Shown here: positions 42,315 to 52,138 of the stretch, one piece after another | Position numbering within the stretch: position 1 is the first letter of the stretch | Layout of the letters: every line of letters begins with the position of its first letter | DNA from: Azonexus sp. | Lineage (GTDB): Bacteria; Pseudomonadota; Gammaproteobacteria; Burkholderiales; Rhodocyclaceae | Length of the DNA: 64,000 nt | Direction of reading: 5' to 3' | Assembly (NCBI GenBank): GCA_017983755.1 | Contig: JAGOAU010000011.1 | Span: forward strand, 25,505 to 89,504 | Notes under the pieces: model-generated | Told to the model about the DNA's origin: nothing | The model's input: the letters and a program-made list of their open reading frames with translations, nothing else | Database searches by the model: none | Program-made: the position numbers and the translations under genes

Positions 42315-43907
42315 TCAGGGCTTCCCGGCCGGTTCGGCGAACCAGTTCTCCTTGCCGACGACGACGTTGTTCTTCGGCTGCAGAACGAAATTCGGCGACA
42401 TGATCTGGACGCCGTAGGTGTTGAACTCGTCCTGGATCTGCGAATGCAGTTCGGAGAGGATCTGGATGCGCTCCAGCGGACGGTCGACGTAGGCGTAGAG
42501 CTCGTATTCGACGTAGAAGTCCTGCAGGGCCTTCTGCATGACGAAGGGCTTGGGCTGGCTGCGCAGGCCGGACGTCCGTTCCGCCGCATTGATCAGCATC
42601 GCGTGCACCTGGCGCCACGGCGTGTCGTAGCCGATGGTCACCGTGGTAGAGACCAGCGCGCCACGCTCGCCGGTGGCGCCGGTGAAATTCTTGATCGGAT
42701 TGCTGACCAGCACGGCATTGGGAATCGTCACCTCCTCGTTGCGCATGTTGATGATCTTGGTCGACAGGGCGCTCATTTCCCTGACCACGCCGGTCACCTC
42801 GCCGATGCAGACGAAATCACCGACCTTGAGTGCCCGCGAGTAGATCAGCACCAGGCCGCTCATCAACTGCGTAACGATGCCGGCCGAACCGAGCGTCAGC
42901 ATGAAACCGAACATCACCGACAGGCCCTTGAACGCTTCGCTATCGGCAACCGGCAGATAGGGATAGGCGATGGCGATGCCGACCGCCCAGATCAGGACGC
43001 CCAGCAGGCGCCGCGTGGCATGCGCCGTGTCGCGATGCACCCCGGGAATCAGCGAGCGCCCCTGATAGACATTCTCGAAGACGTTGCCGGCGACATCGTT
43101 GGCGGCCTTGGTGATGAACAGGATGACGCCGACCGTCAGCAGCCCCGGCACCGAAACCACGAGGCCTTCGCCGAACTGTTCGAGCATGTCGACCAGAAAG
43201 CCGGACAGGCGCTCGGCAAGCGGCTGGGTCAAGGGGAAATTCGCCAGCACATAGGTGAACCACAAATAGGCGACGGAAACCCAAAGCACCAGCAGCAGCA
43301 GTTGGGCGATCCGCTTCACCAGCAGCCAGCCCTGCGCCGCCCAGCGCAGTTTGGTGTTCTCGTTGGCCGAAAGTACCCGCGCTTCCAGATGGGCGAGAAC
43401 GTAGGTCGTCGCCCTGCGGATCGCCCACAGCGATGCCAGCATCAGGGCGGTGGCCAGCACGGAGAACAGCAGCCCCCTGACCAGAACCTGGCCATGTCCC
43501 TGTTCGATCAGTGCCGCGATGGCCTGCTCGAAGCGCTTGCCGACCTGTTGCGAGGCCTCTTCGAGGTCGAGCTTTTCTTCGGGATCGAGATCGGCTTCGT
43601 AAAGGAAGAAAATGGTCCGCTCGCCGATCGAATAGGCAACCCCCTTGTTCCCTTCGATCGTCATGTGCGAACGGGTGATCGGCTTGGAGAGGTCGCTTTC
43701 GCCCAGTTGCCGGATCCTTTCCTGGATGCGCCTGACCCGGAGTTCCGGCGGCGCCCCCAGCGCCGTCATCCGCAAGGTGGCGATGTCGCGATTGGCGATG
43801 GTCAGGACGGCTTCCTTCGGCGCTGGCCCCTTCGCCTGCAAGGGCCACGCCGCCAGGGCGATGGCCATGATCACCATGTAGCGCAGCAGCCCGCGGATCG
43901 TGCCCAT
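42315..43907 (-). CDS. MscS-family mechanosensitive channel
   Basis: A 530-residue channel protein with a signal peptide or first helix, a periplasmic domain (about 30-130), five membrane segments and the MscS domain. The pore-lining helix region is GSAGIVTQLMSGLVLIYSRALKVGDFV, followed by the beta domain with VTIPNAVLVSNPIKNF. It protects cells from osmotic downshock. The gene lies in the same direction as the receptor but is separated from it by the 262-base regulatory stretch. Confidence 0.9.
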   Translation of the reverse strand: MGTIRGLLRYMVIMAIALAAWPLQAKGPAPKEAVLTIANRDIATLRMTALGAPPELRVRRIQERIRQLGESDLSKPITRSHMTIEGNKGVAYSIGERTIFFLYEADLDPEEKLDLEEASQQVGKRFEQAIAALIEQGHGQVLVRGLLFSVLATALMLASLWAIRRATTYVLAHLEARVLSANENTKLRWAAQGWLLVKRIAQLLLLVLWVSVAYLWFTYVLANFPLTQPLAERLSGFLVDMLEQFGEGLVVSVPGLLTVGVILFITKAANDVAGNVFENVYQGRSLIPGVHRDTAHATRRLLGVLIWAVGIAIAYPYLPVADSEAFKGLSVMFGFMLTLGSAGIVTQLMSGLVLIYSRALKVGDFVCIGEVTGVVREMSALSTKIINMRNEEVTIPNAVLVSNPIKNFTGATGERGALVSTTVTIGYDTPWRQVHAMLINAAERTSGLRSQPKPFVMQKALQDFYVEYELYAYVDRPLERIQILSELHSQIQDEFNTYGVQIMSPNFVLQPKNNVVVGKENWFAEPAGKP

Positions 43908-43922
43908 GCCCCCTCCCCTGTT

Positions 43923-44969
43923 TCAGGAAACCGCGATGGCGGGATCGCCCTCGACAATTTCGCCGATCACCGAAACATGCGAAAAACCCTGCTGCAGGAA
44001 GATCGACAGCACTTCGGTCACCGTGTCCGGCGCGCACGACACCAGCAGGCCGCCCGAGGTCTGCGGATCGGTGAGCAGCGCCTTTTCGATGTCGCCCAGC
44101 CCTTCGGCCAGTTGCACATCCTGGCCGTAGCTGGCCCAGTTGCGCCCCGAGGCGCCTGTGACATAACCGTCATCGGCGAACTCCCTGGCCCGCCCCAGCA
44201 GCGGCAATGCCGAAAACTCGACCTGGGCCTGCACACCGCTGCCCTTGCACACTTCCATCAGGTGGCCGAGCAGGCCGAAGCCGGTGACGTCGGTCACCGC
44301 ATGCACGCCATCGAGGCAGGCCAGCACCGGCCCCGGCGTGTTGAGCTGGGTGGTGTTGGCGATCATGCTTTCATAATCGCTGTCGCTCAGTTTGCCCTTC
44401 TTGAGTGCCGCGCTGTAGACGCCGACCCCCAGAGGCTTGCCGAGAATCAGGCGGTCGCCGGGCCGGGCCCCGGCATTGCGCTTGAGGTGCTCCGGATTGA
44501 CCAGACCGATGGCGACCAGGCCGTAGATCGGCTCGACCGAGTCGATGGTATGGCCGCCGGCGATCGGAATGCTCGCTGCCCGGCAGACCGCTTCGCCACC
44601 TTCGAGTATCCTGCCGATCGTTTCCAGCGGCAGGACGTTGACTGGCATGCCGACCAGGGCCAGCGCGAACAGCGGCGTGCCGCCCATGGCGTAAACATCG
44701 GAAATGGCGTTGGTCGCCGCGATACGCCCGAAATCGTAGGGGTCGTCGACGATGGGCATGAAAAAATCCGTCGTCGCGACGATCGCCTGCTGCCCGTTGA
44801 TCTGGTAGACCGCCGCGTCGTCGCTGGTTTCGGTGCCGACCAGCAGTTGCGGGGGAACGATGCCGGGTTTGACGCCGGCCAGCAGTTTCTGCAGCACGCC
44901 GGGGGCGAGTTTGCAGCCGCAGCCGCCGCCGTGCGAGAGTGCGGTGAGTTTTATGTTTTCTTCGGACAC
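43923..44969 (-). CDS. selD: Selenophosphate synthetase
   Basis: A 348-residue SelD, which makes selenophosphate from selenide and ATP for selenocysteine and selenouridine. The Gly-rich N-terminal loop SHGGGCGCK holds the catalytic Cys17 and Lys20 at the same positions as in E. coli, so this form uses Cys, not selenocysteine. ATP-binding segments include QAIVATTDFFMPIVDDPYDFGR and the Asp-rich sites. selA/selB are not in the window, so the selenium-requiring proteins are encoded elsewhere. It follows copZ after about 40 bases. Confidence 0.95.
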   Translation of the reverse strand: MSEENIKLTALSHGGGCGCKLAPGVLQKLLAGVKPGIVPPQLLVGTETSDDAAVYQINGQQAIVATTDFFMPIVDDPYDFGRIAATNAISDVYAMGGTPLFALALVGMPVNVLPLETIGRILEGGEAVCRAASIPIAGGHTIDSVEPIYGLVAIGLVNPEHLKRNAGARPGDRLILGKPLGVGVYSAALKKGKLSDSDYESMIANTTQLNTPGPVLACLDGVHAVTDVTGFGLLGHLMEVCKGSGVQAQVEFSALPLLGRAREFADDGYVTGASGRNWASYGQDVQLAEGLGDIEKALLTDPQTSGGLLVSCAPDTVTEVLSIFLQQGFSHVSVIGEIVEGDPAIAVS

Positions 44970-45008
44970 GACTGTTCTCTTGGGTTGTTGCCTGCCGCCG
45001 AGTTTAAC

Positions 45009-45215
45009 TCACTCGGCATCGAAGCCCGCGTCTTCGATCGCAGCGACCAGCGCCGGACGCGCCACCTGCTGCGGATCGAAGGTGACCCGCGCCTCGCCGG
45101 CTTCCAGCGATACCTCGGCGGCGGCCACGCCGGCGATGCCGGTGAGCACACCGGTAATGTTCTTGACGCACCCCTGGCAGCTCATGCCGCCGACCTTGAT
45201 GATGCTGTTTTCCAT
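45009..45215 (-). CDS. copZ: CopZ-like copper chaperone
   Basis: A 68-residue heavy-metal-associated domain protein. The copper-binding motif GMSCQGC is at residues 10-16, with the ferredoxin-like beta-alpha-beta-beta-alpha-beta pattern. It probably passes Cu(I) to the CopA-type ATPase encoded upstream in the same operon. It begins three bases after the GGDEF/EAL gene. Confidence 0.92.
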   Translation of the reverse strand: MENSIIKVGGMSCQGCVKNITGVLTGIAGVAAAEVSLEAGEARVTFDPQQVARPALVAAIEDAGFDAE

Positions 45216-45218
45216 GCT

Positions 45219-47270
45219 CTACCCCTTGCCTGCCAAACCATATTTCTTGAGGAAAGTGACGAACTGCTCCGGCGGCAGCGGGCGGCTGAAATGGTAGCCC
45301 TGCACCAGTTCGCAGCCCATCTCGCGCAGGATCGCGTACTGCTCCTTCGTCTCGACGCCTTCGGCCAGCACCTTCAGGCGCAGGCCGCGGCCCATGCTGA
45401 GAATGGTCGAGGCGATCGCCCGGTCATCCGGGTCGGCTTCCAGATCGCGGACGAAGGAACGGTCGATCTTCAGCTTGCCGACCGGGAAACGCTTCAGGTA
45501 GGCGAGCGACGAATAGCCCGTCCCGAAATCGTCGACCGCCAGCTCGACGCCCATCTGGTTCAAGGCCGACAGCGTGCCGAGCGTCTGTTCGGCATCCTGC
45601 ATCACCGTGCGCTCGGTCAATTCCAGTTCGAGAAAACGCGCATCGAGCCCCGATGCGGCGAGCGCATTGGCCACGGTATCGACGAAACCGGGCTGGCGGA
45701 ACTGGATCGGCGAGACGTTGACGGCGACGATCAATGGCGGCAGGCCGGCATCCTGCCAGGCGCGCACCTGACGGCAGGCTTCGCGTAGCACCCAGTCGCC
45801 GATCGGGTTGATCAGGCCGATGTCCTCGGCGACATGGATGAACTGGTCCGGCGGCACCAGCCCGACTTCCGGGTTCTGCCAGCGGATCAGCGCCTCGACG
45901 CCGATGATGCCGCCGCTTTCGACATGCACCAGCGGCTGGTAATGGAGGACGAATTCACGGGCGCCCAGCCCGCGGCGCAGCCCGCTTTCCATCAGCAGGT
46001 GCTTGAGCGTCGCCACGTTCATTTCGCTGGAATAGAAGCGGAAGGCGTTGCGCCCAGCTTCCTTGGCCTTGTACATGGCGGCATCGGCGTTGCGCAGCAA
46101 GGTGTCGAAATCCTTGCCATCGACGGGATACAGGCTGATGCCGAGCGACGGGGTGATGGTCAGGTCGTGGCCGCCCACCGAAAACGGCGTCGCACAGACA
46201 TCGAGCAGGCGGCAGGCGACCTCGGCCGCCGCCGAAGCGCGGATGCCGGGCAAGGCGATGATGAACTCGTCGCCGCCGAGACGGGCCAGGGTATCGACCT
46301 TGCGCACCACCGTGGACAGGCGCTGCGCGACGGCGCACAGCAACTCGTCGCCGACGCTGTGGCCGAGCGAGTCGTTGACCCGCTTGAAGTGATCGAGATC
46401 GAGGAAGACCAGCGCCAGTTCGCTGCCATCGCGCTCGGCGCCAGCCAGCAGCTGGGTAAAACGGTCGTTGAGCAGGCGGCGGTTGGGCAGACCGGTCAAC
46501 GGGTCGAAATCCGCCAGTTCGCGGGCGCGCCGCTCGGCATCCTTTTGTGCCGAGATGTCGAGCAAGGTACCGACCGATGCCGGCTGCCCGTCGTAGGTCG
46601 TCGGAGAACCGAGGATCATCACCGGCAATTCGCTCCCGTCCTTGCGTACCGCCAGCAGTTCGTAAGGCTGGCCCGGCTGGCCGGCAGCACGCTGCTGCAT
46701 CTGCTCCCGGACCATTGCACGCTGCTCGGGAACGATCAGGTCAAGCGGCCCGCGCCGGTCGACCAGTTCATCTTCGGCATAGCCGAACAGCTTGAGCAGA
46801 AAGGGGTTCACATAACGAAAGAGGCCCTCCTGCAGGACGAAAATCCCGACCTGCGCGGCCTCCATGGTCGCCCGGAACTGTGCTTCCTTCTCGTGCATGG
46901 CGGCTTCCGCCCGCACCCGCTCGCTGACGTCCACGGCGACGCCGAAAACCGCCAGCGCCCGCCCCTCGGAATCGACTTCGAGGGTCATCGAATCGTGGCA
47001 ATGCCGTACCCTGCCATTGGCGCCGACGACGCGATACTGGACGACCAGCGACACGCGCTGCCCCGGATTGCCAGCCGCGACTTCCGAGATACGGGCCATT
47101 GCCGCGTCGTAGTCGCCCGGCAGCATGTGCCGGCCGACCAGTTCCATCCCGGCGTCGCGCACAGTTGCCGGTTCGAGCCCGAACAGACTGGATGCGGCGC
47201 CGGAAATGTACTCGAAGCGGCCCGTGACCAGGTTCAGGCGATAGACGACGCGCTCGATGCTTTCGAGCAA
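45219..47270 (-). CDS. PAS-GGDEF-EAL cyclic-di-GMP protein
   Basis: A protein of at least 683 residues with two PAS domains (about 10-115 and 125-245), a GGDEF domain (LGGDEFIIAL near 345) and an EAL domain (VEALIRW near 455). Both catalytic motifs are intact, so it may make and break cyclic-di-GMP. No ATG or GTG is available: the TTG at 47270 is the annotated start, but a CTG at 47303 would complete the first PAS helix (ENEKLSFYESLL), and the frame opens directly after the copA stop. Copper or redox sensing through PAS is possible from context. Confidence 0.85.
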   Translation of the reverse strand: MLESIERVVYRLNLVTGRFEYISGAASSLFGLEPATVRDAGMELVGRHMLPGDYDAAMARISEVAAGNPGQRVSLVVQYRVVGANGRVRHCHDSMTLEVDSEGRALAVFGVAVDVSERVRAEAAMHEKEAQFRATMEAAQVGIFVLQEGLFRYVNPFLLKLFGYAEDELVDRRGPLDLIVPEQRAMVREQMQQRAAGQPGQPYELLAVRKDGSELPVMILGSPTTYDGQPASVGTLLDISAQKDAERRARELADFDPLTGLPNRRLLNDRFTQLLAGAERDGSELALVFLDLDHFKRVNDSLGHSVGDELLCAVAQRLSTVVRKVDTLARLGGDEFIIALPGIRASAAAEVACRLLDVCATPFSVGGHDLTITPSLGISLYPVDGKDFDTLLRNADAAMYKAKEAGRNAFRFYSSEMNVATLKHLLMESGLRRGLGAREFVLHYQPLVHVESGGIIGVEALIRWQNPEVGLVPPDQFIHVAEDIGLINPIGDWVLREACRQVRAWQDAGLPPLIVAVNVSPIQFRQPGFVDTVANALAASGLDARFLELELTERTVMQDAEQTLGTLSALNQMGVELAVDDFGTGYSSLAYLKRFPVGKLKIDRSFVRDLEADPDDRAIASTILSMGRGLRLKVLAEGVETKEQYAILREMGCELVQGYHFSRPLPPEQFVTFLKKYGLAGKG

Positions 47271-47324
47271 GGACTCGTAGAACGACAGTTTTTCGTTTTC
47301 TTCCAGACAACCCCCTTCGTGCGG

Positions 47325-49487
47325 CTAGTGGCCTCTTGGGCGCCAGCGCTTGAGCAACAGGGAATTCGACACGACCGAGACCGAACTCATCGCCATCGCC
47401 GCGCCGGCGACAACCGGATTGAGCATGCCGAAGGCCGCCAGCGGAATCCCCAGCACATTATAAATAAAGGCAAAGAAGAGGTTCTGACGAATCTTGCCCA
47501 GCGTCGCCCGCGACAGTTCGATGGCGTCGTCGACGCCGCACAGGTCGCTGCGGATCAGCGTCAGGTCGGCGGCCTCGACCGCCGCGTCGGAACCGGCGCC
47601 GATGGCGAAACTGACGTCGGCCGCCGCCAGGGCTGGCGCATCGTTGATGCCGTCGCCGACCATCGCCACCAGCCCGCCGGCCTTCAGTTCGGCCACCGCC
47701 GCCGCCTTGTCGCCGGGCAGGATGCCGGCACGGAACTCGTCGATACCCGCTTCATGGGCGATCGCCGCCGCCGTCGCCGGGTTGTCGCCGGTCAGCATGA
47801 CGACGCGGATGCCGCGCGCCCGCAGACGTTCGACTGCGGCACGCGAGGTCGGCCGCAAGGCGTCGGCGATTGCCAGCAGGACCAGCGCCGTGCCCGCCTC
47901 TTCGAGCACGACGACCGTCTTGCCTTGCTGCTGCAGGCTCAGTACCGAAGGATCGTCGGCCATCCCCAGCCAGGCCGGCGCCCCCAGGCGCAACCTGCGG
48001 CCGTCGATCTCGCCGGCCACGCCCTGCCCCGGCGTCGCGCTGAAATTGACCACTTTTGGCAGGTCGACCGCAACAGCCCGCGCCAGGACCGCGCGCGCCA
48101 GCGGATGCTCCGAACCCTGCTCGAGCGCCGCCGCCAGGCACAGCGCCTGATCGGCATCGAGCGCCAGCGGTACGATGTCGGTGACCTGCGGCTCGCCGCA
48201 AGTCAGCGTGCCGGTCTTGTCGAGGGCGAGAACGGCGATCCTCTCCGCCCGCTCCAGCGCCTCGACGTTCTTTACCAGAATTCCGGCCCGCGCGCCCTGC
48301 CCGGTGCCGACCATGATCGCCGTCGGCGTCGCCAGTCCGAGCGCGCACGGGCAGGCGATGACCAGCACGGCGACGGCATTGACCAGCGCCTCGGGAAAAT
48401 CGCCGGCGTAGAGCCACCAGCCGGCGAAGGTCGCCAGAGCGATGACGCATACGACCGGCACGAAGACGGCGGAAATCTTGTCGGCCAGCCTTTGCACCGG
48501 CGCCTTCGAGCCCTGCGCCTCGCCGACCAGGCGGATGATCCCGGCCAGCAGCGTCTGCTCGCCGACGCCGATCGCCCGGCAACGCAGCGCCCCCTGGCCG
48601 TTGGCAGTCGCCGCGAAGACCTGGTCGCCGGCTGCCTTGCCCACCGGCATGCTTTCGCCGGTCAGCATCGCCTCGTTGACGCTGGAGGCGCCGTCCACCA
48701 CCTCGCCATCGACCGGCACGCTCTCGCCCGGACGGACCATGAAGATGTCGCCCGGCATCAGCGCATCGACGGCAATCTCGACCCACTGGCCATCGCGCTC
48801 GATGCGCGCGGTCTTCGGCTGCAGGCGGATCAGCGACTCGATCGCTTCCGAGGTCCTCGCCTTGGCCCGCGCCTCGAGCAGTTTGCCGAGCAGGACCAGG
48901 GTAATGACCGCCGCCCCGGCCTCGAAATAGACGTGCTGATCGAACCCGAACAGCGTCACCACCGCCGAGAAGCCCCACGCCATGCTGGTGCCGAGCGCGA
49001 CCAGCACGTCCATGTTGGCGCCGCCACCGCGTAGCGCCTTGTACGCACCATCGTAGAAACGCCAGCCGATCCAGAACTGGACCGGCGTCGCCAGCGCCAG
49101 TTGCAGCCAGCGCGGCAGTTCGGGATGGTGATGCGTATCACCGAGCATGAAGAGCATCTGCCCGATCAGCGGCAGGGTCAAGGCCACGGCGATCCGGAAG
49201 CGACGGATTTCCCGCTGGTAGTCCGCCGCCCGGCGCGCCTTCTCGCGCGCCCGCGTATCCTTGTCGACCAGGCTGGCCGTGAAGCCGGCACGCGCCACCG
49301 CGGCGATCACCGCCGCTTCGTCCGCCGCCCCGTCCAGCCGCACCCGTGCCCGTTCCGCCGCCAGATTGACATTGGCCTGCATGCCCTGCTGCCGGTTGAG
49401 CACCTTTTCCAGGCGCGCCGAGCAGGCGGCGCAGGTCATGCCGGCAATGGCGAACTCGACAACGCGGCTGCCGGCGGCTTCGTTCAT
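47325..49487 (-). CDS. copA: Copper-translocating P1B-type ATPase
   Basis: A 720-residue Cu(I)-exporting ATPase with one N-terminal metal-binding domain ([11 protein letters not shown] near 16-26), eight membrane segments, the CPC ion site in VIACPCALG, the phosphorylation site DKTGTLT and the hinge [12 protein letters not shown]. The length and single HMA domain fit the FixI/CcoI or CopA groups; the neighbours (TauE/SafE-like protein, hemN, fnr) make supply of copper to cbb3 oxidase possible. ATG 49487 overlaps the uspA stop (ATGA). A dispersed repeat lies inside (48038-48074). Confidence 0.93.
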   Translation of the reverse strand: MNEAAGSRVVEFAIAGMTCAACSARLEKVLNRQQGMQANVNLAAERARVRLDGAADEAAVIAAVARAGFTASLVDKDTRAREKARRAADYQREIRRFRIAVALTLPLIGQMLFMLGDTHHHPELPRWLQLALATPVQFWIGWRFYDGAYKALRGGGANMDVLVALGTSMAWGFSAVVTLFGFDQHVYFEAGAAVITLVLLGKLLEARAKARTSEAIESLIRLQPKTARIERDGQWVEIAVDALMPGDIFMVRPGESVPVDGEVVDGASSVNEAMLTGESMPVGKAAGDQVFAATANGQGALRCRAIGVGEQTLLAGIIRLVGEAQGSKAPVQRLADKISAVFVPVVCVIALATFAGWWLYAGDFPEALVNAVAVLVIACPCALGLATPTAIMVGTGQGARAGILVKNVEALERAERIAVLALDKTGTLTCGEPQVTDIVPLALDADQALCLAAALEQGSEHPLARAVLARAVAVDLPKVVNFSATPGQGVAGEIDGRRLRLGAPAWLGMADDPSVLSLQQQGKTVVVLEEAGTALVLLAIADALRPTSRAAVERLRARGIRVVMLTGDNPATAAAIAHEAGIDEFRAGILPGDKAAAVAELKAGGLVAMVGDGINDAPALAAADVSFAIGAGSDAAVEAADLTLIRSDLCGVDDAIELSRATLGKIRQNLFFAFIYNVLGIPLAAFGMLNPVVAGAAMAMSSVSVVSNSLLLKRWRPRGH
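48038..48074 (-). repeat. Uptake-sequence-like repeat, copy 14
   Basis: Exact core (minus) at 48063-48074; tail CCAAAAGTGGTCAATTTC. Inside copA. Confidence 0.9.
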
Positions 49488-49915
49488 TTGACCAGCAGCA
49501 CCGGGCAAGGCGCGAGATGCAGCACGCGGGCGGCGACCGACCCGGTAACCAGGCCGACGACGCCGCTGCGACCGTGGCTGCCCATGACGATCAGGTCGCA
49601 GGCCAGTTCGCTCGCCATCCTGGCGATCACTTCGGCTGCCTGGCCGACGTGGATATGGGTGGTATGGAAACGCCCGGCGGCATCGAGCTTCTGCTGCGCC
49701 TCGCGCAACTGCTCGCGACTCTCTTCCATATAATGCGCATGCAGGGTTTCCTTGCCAACATGGGCCAGGGCGCGGCCGATGGGAATCGGCGGCTGCACGT
49801 GCAGTAGGTGAATTTCCGGCACCTCGCGAAACCAGGAAACATGGCCGATCAGGTGGTCGACCGCACGCAGCGCACAAGCGGAACCATCGACCGCCAGCAG
49901 GATTTTCATTGTCAT
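49484..49915 (-). CDS. Universal stress protein UspA family
   Basis: A 143-residue UspA-domain protein. The nucleotide-binding loop [18 protein letters not shown] follows the Gx2Gx9G(S/T) pattern, so it probably binds ATP. It is coupled to copA by an ATGA overlap and preceded by GGAGAG. UspA proteins of this kind respond to anaerobiosis or energy stress in related bacteria. A degenerate match to the repeat core (49856-49867) is present within it. Confidence 0.92.
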   Translation of the reverse strand: MTMKILLAVDGSACALRAVDHLIGHVSWFREVPEIHLLHVQPPIPIGRALAHVGKETLHAHYMEESREQLREAQQKLDAAGRFHTTHIHVGQAAEVIARMASELACDLIVMGSHGRSGVVGLVTGSVAARVLHLAPCPVLLVK

Positions 49916-49924
49916 CGTTCTCTC

Positions 49925-50596
49925 CTAGATCCAGTGCAGTAAACGCATCAGGCCGATCAGTCCGTAAATACCGAAACCCAGCACCATCAGGCCGGAGGCT
50001 ATGCGCACCGCCGGCCGGCGCACGAACTCGTTGAGCCTTGCGAGCAGGATGCCCGCCAGCAGCAGATTTGGCAACGTTCCCAGCCCGAACGCCAGCATCA
50101 GCAAGGCGCCCCGCGCGGGCGAACCGGCGCTGAGGGCAGTTGCCAGCGCGCTGTAGACCAGCCCGCAGGGCAGCCAGCCCCACAGCAGGCCGAGCGGAAA
50201 GGCCTGCACCACGGTCTTGGCCGGCAGGAAACGCCGGGTCAGCGGCTGGATCTGTCGCCACAGGTGCTGCGCGGCGCGCTCGGTGAATGCCAGCGCCCGC
50301 GTGACACCGAGCAGATAGAGTCCGAGGGCGACCAGCATCAGGTTGGCCAGCAGATAGAGGCCGAGGCGGATCGGCGCCTGCCCGTCCAGCGTCAGGCTGG
50401 CGGCGCCGAGTGCGCCGGCCAGCGCGCCGGCTGCGGCGTAGGAAAGGATGCGGCCGGCGTTGTAGGCCAGGTGCATCGACCAGCGGGCGGGCGCGCCCAG
50501 CGAAAGCGCGCCGACGATACCACCGCACATGCCGACGCAATGCGTGCCGCCCAGCAGTCCGACGAGGAACAGGGCTAGATAGGCGGAATCAGGCAT
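49925..50596 (-). CDS. TauE/SafE-like (CcoH/DsbD-related) membrane protein
   Basis: A 223-residue membrane protein with six hydrophobic segments. Paired Cys are seen in [16 protein letters not shown] and [11 protein letters not shown], the arrangement of the sulfite exporter/CcdA-related proteins found next to cbb3 oxidase maturation genes and copper ATPases. A function in copper or thiol delivery for oxidase assembly is inferred from these neighbours. It is the first gene of the operon running to selD. Confidence 0.82.
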   Translation of the reverse strand: MPDSAYLALFLVGLLGGTHCVGMCGGIVGALSLGAPARWSMHLAYNAGRILSYAAAGALAGALGAASLTLDGQAPIRLGLYLLANLMLVALGLYLLGVTRALAFTERAAQHLWRQIQPLTRRFLPAKTVVQAFPLGLLWGWLPCGLVYSALATALSAGSPARGALLMLAFGLGTLPNLLLAGILLARLNEFVRRPAVRIASGLMVLGFGIYGLIGLMRLLHWI

Positions 50597-50661
50597 CGTG
50601 CAACACAGGCTCAGGCGAAAACGCGCAGTTTACCCCGCCCGCTCCACCGCATGTACGCGCT

Positions 50662-52056
50662 TCAGATCACCTTCGAGTAGCGCGTCCGCTGGCGGTCTGC
50701 ACGCAGGTAGCGATCGAACACCATGGAAATGATGCGTACCAGCATGCGGCCCGGAGGCAGGACGGTAATCCACTCGCGTTCGACCTTGAGCAGACCGGCG
50801 TGTTCCATTTCCTTGAGATCGTCGAGTTCGGCAGCAAAATACTTGCGGAAGTCGATCAGGTGGGCGCTTTCGATGGACTCGATGGACAACTCGAAATGGC
50901 ACATCAGCGCCTGGATGATGGAACGGCGGAGAATGTCGTCGGCGTTCAGCTCGATGCCGCGAAACACCGGCAGCATCTGGGCATCCAGGCGATCGTAGTA
51001 TTCGTCCAGGGTCTTGACGTTCTGGCTGTAGGTCGGCCCGACCTTGCCGATCGACGAGATGCCGAAGGACAGCATGTCGCTGTCGGCATAGGTCGAATAG
51101 CCCTGGAAATTCCGGTGCAGGCGCCCCTGGCGCTGGGCCACGGCGAGTTCGTCGTCAGGCTTGGCGAAGTGGTCCATGCCGATGAAGACGTAGCCGGCTT
51201 CCGTCAGTTTGCGGATGGCCAGCGCGAGAATCTGCAGCTTGGCATCGGCCGACGGCAGGTCGGGCTCGGCGATCCGCCGCTGCGGCTTGAACAGGCTCGG
51301 CAGGTGCGCGTAGTTGTAGATCGACAGGCGATCGGGGTCCATCGCCAGCACGCGTTCCAGCGTCCGGTTGAAACCCATCACCGTCTGGTGCGGCAGGCCG
51401 TAGATGAGATCGACGGAAATCGACTTGAAGCCGTTGGCGCGCGCCGCGTTGATCACGTTCGCGGTTTCTTCCTCGCTCTGGATCCGGTTGACCGCCTGCT
51501 GCACGCGTTCGTCGAAATCCTGGACGCCGACACTCATGCGGTTGAAACCGAGTTCGCCGAGCAGCGCCACGGTTGCCGTATCGACCTTGCGCGGATCGAC
51601 CTCGATCGAGTATTCACCGCCGTCGAGCAGCTTGAAATGCTTGCGCGTCGTGTCCATCAGCTGACGCATTTCGTCGTGCGACAGGAAGGTCGGCGTGCCA
51701 CCGCCCCAGTGCAACTGGATTACCTCATGCTCGCCGTCAAGATATCCGCTCTGGAGTGCGACCTCTTTTGCCAGATATTTCAGGTACTTGGCACTTCGCC
51801 CGTGATCCTTGGTGATGATCTTGTTGCAGGCACAGTAATAGCAAATGGTGTTGCAGAACGGTATGTGGAAGTATAATGATAAAGGTCGGCTGATGCCCCC
51901 GATGTTGCGCTTGCCCAGCCAGTGCTTGGCGGCCTCGGAGTCGAATGCCTCGACGAAGCGGTCGGCGGTCGGATAGGACGTGTAGCGTGGGCCGTTGACA
52001 TCGAAACGGCGAATGATCTGAGGATCGAAGACGAGGTTTTCAGTTGCGAAATTCAT
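50662..52056 (-). CDS. hemN: Oxygen-independent coproporphyrinogen III oxidase
   Basis: A 464-residue radical SAM enzyme of anaerobic heme synthesis. The cluster motif PFCNTICYYCACN (CxxxCxxC plus the extra Cys) is near residues 60-72, GGGTPTFL follows near 115, and the C-terminal HemN domain has MDHFAKPDDELA and RNFQGYSTYAD. The ATG at 52056 gives the family start; an in-frame GTG/ATG five codons upstream is less likely. It is transcribed away from fnr, with an FNR box between. Confidence 0.96.
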   Translation of the reverse strand: MNFATENLVFDPQIIRRFDVNGPRYTSYPTADRFVEAFDSEAAKHWLGKRNIGGISRPLSLYFHIPFCNTICYYCACNKIITKDHGRSAKYLKYLAKEVALQSGYLDGEHEVIQLHWGGGTPTFLSHDEMRQLMDTTRKHFKLLDGGEYSIEVDPRKVDTATVALLGELGFNRMSVGVQDFDERVQQAVNRIQSEEETANVINAARANGFKSISVDLIYGLPHQTVMGFNRTLERVLAMDPDRLSIYNYAHLPSLFKPQRRIAEPDLPSADAKLQILALAIRKLTEAGYVFIGMDHFAKPDDELAVAQRQGRLHRNFQGYSTYADSDMLSFGISSIGKVGPTYSQNVKTLDEYYDRLDAQMLPVFRGIELNADDILRRSIIQALMCHFELSIESIESAHLIDFRKYFAAELDDLKEMEHAGLLKVEREWITVLPPGRMLVRIISMVFDRYLRADRQRTRYSKVI

Positions 52057-52110
52057 TAAACATGCCACCAAGAGTAGGTCGGATTATGTTCGGATGCGGC
52101 GACTTTACGG

Positions 52111-52124
52111 TTGACTTGGATCAA
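52111..52124. promoter_or_regulatory. FNR/Anr-type box
   Basis: TTGACTTGGATCAA matches TTGAT-N4-ATCAA with one mismatch. It lies 55 bases before hemN and 15 bases before fnr, so it may serve both, including autoregulation of fnr. Confidence 0.8.
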
Positions 52125-52138
52125 GCTTACACGGGTTC

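Noticed and set aside
42444-49034. Very long open frames (over 1000 codons) opposite mscS-selD and GGDEF-EAL-copA
   Set aside because: Shadows of real minus-strand genes in high-GC DNA; Arg/Gln/His/Ala-rich translations with no domain.
49856-49867. Near match to the repeat core in uspA
   Set aside because: Core end altered (CGTGCGGTCGAC) and first A/T tract missing; could be a decayed copy but is not counted.
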